The position numbers and the translations under genes are program-made. DNA of 5,705 bases from Saprospiraceae bacterium (GTDB lineage Bacteria; Bacteroidota; Bacteroidia; Chitinophagales; Saprospiraceae): positions 1 through 5,705 of the forward strand of contig JACMLK010000396.1 of NCBI GenBank assembly GCA_014379665.1, given 5' to 3'. The first letter of the stretch is position 1, and each line of letters opens with the position of its first letter. Positions 4,301-5,705 of this stretch are shown here, one piece after another. Under the pieces are notes generated by a model. It was not told the origin of the DNA. It did no database searches and worked only from the letters and a program-made list of their open reading frames with translations.

Positions 4301-5705
4301 AATTTACCACAATAGTGTATACGTCGGTGGTAATACAAACGGCTCAAGCAACACTTATTGTTTATTGTCTACGGAGAGTCCAACTGGTGTGCATGAAGAA
4401 ATATATAACAATATATTTATGAATGTAAGAAGTAATCCGGGTGCAGGTAGTGGTTATGCTATATCATTAGAAAATTCCGGAGCATTTAACACTACAATTT
4501 TAGATCATAACATTTACTATACTTCCGGTACAAATACGTATCTGGGCAGGGCAGGTTCCATATATCCAACACTTTCCGAATGGCAAAATGCTTCAAGGCA
4601 GGATTTCTTATCAGGATTTTACAATCCAAATTTTTTACTTCCTACGGGTGATTCTACATCTGTAAATCTTCACATCAATAGTCCAAGCCCGGCATCTAAT
4701 TTTGGAAAAGAATTATCCGATAATGTACCTTTTGATACAGATGACCAAACAAGAAATGAAAACACACCGGATGCCGGAGCCGATGAAGGAAGTTTCGCAG
4801 GAGTAGATGTATTGCGACCGGCCATAACATACGCTTCGTTACCTCCATCATGTAATACCGGAGACAGACTATTGGTAGTTACCATTACCGATAGTACAGG
4901 AGTGCCAACCAGTGGGGCATTGAGACCAAGAATCTATTATAAAAAAGGAAGTAGTGGTTCATGGTTTGACAGAGTTGGCACTTTGAATAGTGGCAATGCC
5001 CAAAATGGAACCTGGAATTTCACCATAGTGGCTGGTGATATGGGAGGTGTAGTGAACGGTGATATTATCTATTATTTTGTGGTAGCAGAAGACAATTCAT
5101 TACAGCAAAATATTGGATCTTTTCCTTTTGGTGCGTATGGTACAGAAACGAATGTGCTCACCACTTTTCCGTCAGAAACTTACCTCAAAAGTTATATCAT
5201 AAGTACGGCAAATGCTTTATCCGGAAATTATAATGTCGGCACAGGCCAAATATATCCTACCATCACGGATGCTTTTACTGCTTACAATAATGGATGTATT
5301 GAAGATGATGTTACCTTTTTGCTTACGGATAGCATATATAATATTTCAAATGCCACATTGAATTACAACATTACAGCTTCAGAAAACAGTACGCTTACTG
5401 TAAGACCCACCAAAACTAATACGGTAATAACCGGTAACAGTATTGAAGCTGCGCTAAGTATAAAAGGCGGACATTACATAACTATTGATGGCAGCTTTGG
5501 CAATATAGCTAATGATGAGTGTAGTGATGAGCAACCTTTAACACATCTGACTATCATAAATGCATACAATGTTAATGCATTTCCTTCCGTGGTTTTAATA
5601 ACATCATCAGCTTCTTTTGATTCCACCACACATTGCACCATTAAAAATTGTATTATCAAAGGGGGCAGTTCTTTCATAACTTATGGCATTCAGGTTGCTG
5701 CATAT
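1326..5705 (+). CDS. Giant secreted multidomain parallel beta-helix protein (probable T9SS cargo), 3'-truncated by the window
   Basis: One frame is open from ATG 1326 to the window edge: 1460 codons, no stop. I chose this ATG because it opens a signal peptide (1-19) and sits about 25 bp after a good -7 promoter match. Domain order: beta-sandwich (about 21-268) with NIGFTFTYHGVNYTKF (67-82), INGFLTF (86-92), LAPLYAD (129-135), VLTVEWRN (166-173) and FQVKIYE (183-189); FN3-like domain (about 274-372); beta-helix module (about 377-1110) with YITIDG (469-474) and many short N-N-x-I turns; closing motif PDAGADEG (1148-1155); Ig-like domain (about 1160-1290) with TWNFTI and GDIIYYFVVAED; then a second beta-helix module from about 1297 with YITIDG at 1384-1389. 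This is the layout of Bacteroidota cell-surface or secreted adhesin-like proteins exported by the type IX system. The C-terminal sorting domain is not in view. No catalytic residues of a polysaccharide lyase or pectinase are recognisable, so binding or adhesion is more likely than catalysis; the function is unknown. Confidence 0.9.
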   Translation, partial: MKANWILILFFSIMKLGYAQTIQDYAVHHQYNIPYNTIFDEAHTKFTWNNNENDNLYEDDFLTDSTNIGFTFTYHGVNYTKFKASINGFLTFNHDAVPFYDSYYTYGGAYTYDWWENQFSLPDGTFNSLAPLYADASMGYGCNYNSYNCYDSTLIYKVVGTSPNKVLTVEWRNLHIGSDVANFQVKIYELDDHIEYRYGNMTSPNNDKLFYGTLGMNSDVIDNYAVDLLIAYNNNPIIFGGGTYYYTPETYLPIDTNTLISFTLGNTPCSNIGQPTNLMFTTVQRTRIEGKFNRRPNAESYYVIRTNTNVQPGLNQGVLLSTGTDTTFIDDDLAPNTTYYYWVFSVDALGCSGLKPFTNLVSPLTANATTLPCTGASGTISIGPAGTFTTLTAALNSYKSTGLTGPTILQLSNNYNPASETYPIVFNDSLHCLNSINNITVRPISTMAVAKNISSNDTVSTIRIQNASYITIDGRKGGTGSPNFLNIENTDTLGISIEILDKSQHNTIQYSIIKGVNRTLTEGVITFKNDIDDSAKTTSQNKISNCYIQDGLTTPCNLIYSKGYYLVSPYYSSQNINRRNVQNNEISNCNIYNFFSATKASYGILADLASSGWTIRDNSFYQTLARNSTAPNNKTASVKINDGDAHLISRNYFGGRSSLAGGNKMTYTGSAQFSFLDINASTHGSIVTNIDSNFFRNIFITSTSGGDLVTLGSGNIDFGVNDGNVFGGLTAADSININMTGNNSVSIIGNSLNQYSDQTTIKNNSIKNLKFIGTNNPFYGINIDGHQSGEFNHVIIENNTIGNPTGTINSITLSTNGAFYGIYANKVGARVDIDNNELVNISRTSGNAHMYGIYCNLAEGKFVDGNIVRNFYVPNSYCTIIGIWNNSGSQYSNYGSVTNNEVTNLGIGFVTVNSGQVLGIYGKNLIENNFVSSLYNNCTGQYSGITGILVPYHMNGTDVINNRIRLGINNNGTPFTNNIALTGIEVESNPNRIYHNSVYVGGNTNGSSNTYCLLSTESPTGVHEEIYNNIFMNVRSNPGAGSGYAISLENSGAFNTTILDHNIYYTSGTNTYLGRAGSIYPTLSEWQNASRQDFLSGFYNPNFLLPTGDSTSVNLHINSPSPASNFGKELSDNVPFDTDDQTRNENTPDAGADEGSFAGVDVLRPAITYASLPPSCNTGDRLLVVTITDSTGVPTSGALRPRIYYKKGSSGSWFDRVGTLNSGNAQNGTWNFTIVAGDMGGVVNGDIIYYFVVAEDNSLQQNIGSFPFGAYGTETNVLTTFPSETYLKSYIISTANALSGNYNVGTGQIYPTITDAFTAYNNGCIEDDVTFLLTDSIYNISNATLNYNITASENSTLTVRPTKTNTVITGNSIEAALSIKGGHYITIDGSFGNIANDECSDEQPLTHLTIINAYNVNAFPSVVLITSSASFDSTTHCTIKNCIIKGGSSFITYGIQVAAY
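1386..2129 (+). other. N-terminal beta-sandwich domain of the giant protein
   Basis: Residues 21-268. The string of motifs IGFTFTYHGVNYTKF, NGFLTF, APLYAD, NKVLTVEWRN and NFQVKIYE...IEYRYGN recurs at the N-terminus of Bacteroidota secreted proteins and resembles a nidogen-like or lectin-like jelly roll. I infer a surface-exposed, possibly ligand-binding domain. It contains Trp and Tyr clusters (around 100-120) but no recognised active site. Confidence 0.6.
2145..2441 (+). other. Fibronectin type III-like domain
   Basis: Residues 274-372. It opens with QPTNLMFTTV, has AESYYVIRTNT in the middle and LAPNTTYYYWVFSVDALGC near the end, the usual strand and Tyr pattern of FN3 folds. It acts as a spacer between the N-terminal domain and the beta-helix. 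Confidence 0.65.
2454..2870 (+). repeat. Beta-helix module head, copy 1 (residues 377-515)
   Basis: It starts SGTISIGPAGTFTTLTAAL, continues with TVRP (440-443) and YITIDG (469-474), and ends HNTIQYSIIKG (505-515). The same landmarks in the same order appear in copy 2 at the right edge. At DNA level the YITIDG segment (2730-2749) matches 5475-5494 at 18 of 20 bases. Confidence 0.75.
3657..4475 (+). repeat. Array of parallel beta-helix rungs
   Basis: Residues 778-1050 carry a recurring x-G-I-x strand motif: YGIN 779, YGIY 820, YGIY 851, IGIW 881, LGIY 918, TGIL 946, TGIE 982, then degenerate CLLS 1012 and YAIS 1044. Spacing is 28-41 residues. Between them sit Asn-rich turns such as IENNTIGN, IDNNELVN, VTNNEVTN, IENNFVSS and INNRI. 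This is the PbH1-type pattern of right-handed beta-helices. The rungs are diverged and not a recent expansion. Confidence 0.75.
4800..5210 (+). other. Ig-like spacer domain between the two beta-helix modules
   Basis: Residues about 1159-1295. It begins just after the PDAGADEG motif that closes the first module. Key strings are ITYASLPP, LLVVTITDSTGV, RPRIYYKKG, TWNFTI and GDIIYYFVVAEDN. I recognise the same TITD...YYxK...GDxIxYYxxAxD pattern from other Bacteroidota repeat proteins, where it precedes another beta-helix module, as here. Confidence 0.65.
5220..5705 (+). repeat. Beta-helix module head, copy 2 (residues 1299 to window edge)
   Basis: It starts SGNYNVGTGQIYPTITDAF, followed by TVRP (1358-1361), YITIDG (1384-1389) and HCTIKNCIIKG (1436-1446). 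It mirrors copy 1 with an offset of about 915 residues. The window cuts it off soon after. Confidence 0.75.

Noticed and set aside
2454..4796. Pectate lyase or polygalacturonase activity for the beta-helix
   Set aside because: The fold type fits, but I see none of the catalytic motifs of those enzymes, and the Asn-rich rungs match noncatalytic T9SS repeat proteins better.
1371..5677. Minus-strand open frames at 1371-1679, 2729-2917, 3338-3565, 4670-4885 and 5474-5677
   Set aside because: All are opposite the 1460-codon plus-strand frame, which has clear domain motifs; the minus-strand peptides are low-complexity and hydrophobic with no recognised domain.

Overview
The window looks like Bacteroidota DNA (Flavobacteriia- or Chitinophagia-like). 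It is AT-rich, and its main gene is a very long Asn/Thr/Ser/Tyr-rich secreted protein with the modular layout typical of type IX secretion system cargo. A TAnnTTTG-type Bacteroidota -7 promoter element lies just upstream of that gene, and neither gene start has a clear Shine-Dalgarno. No rRNA, tRNA, CRISPR array, transposase or integrase was found.

Layout from left to right. Bases 1-118 (minus strand) hold an open frame running off the window edge. Its peptide resembles the histone fold of eukaryotic POLE4/Dpb3/CHRAC-15 proteins, which is out of place beside bacterial genes and may mark a chimeric join, contamination or transfer. Bases 229-627 (minus) encode a complete 132-residue DUF559-type (Vsr-like, PD-(D/E)XK superfamily) endonuclease-domain protein whose last codons and stop lie in a G/C-rich palindrome. 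Bases 628-1325 are a noncoding divergent intergenic region of about 700 bp. It is packed with palindromes and short dispersed repeats, including relatives of the palindrome at the end of the DUF559 gene and a 157-bp element bounded by 15-bp inverted repeats.

From 1326 to the right edge one uninterrupted plus-strand frame (1460 codons, no stop) encodes the N-terminal part of a giant secreted protein. In order it has a signal peptide, a beta-sandwich domain, a fibronectin-III-like domain, a long right-handed parallel beta-helix region, an Ig-like domain, and the start of a second copy of the beta-helix module. Its C-terminus lies beyond the window, so a T9SS sorting domain is expected but not seen.

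The two recognised bacterial genes are divergently transcribed and show no functional link. The most notable points are the tandem-module giant protein, the repeat mosaic that also forms the end of the DUF559 gene, and the histone-fold-like fragment at the left edge.
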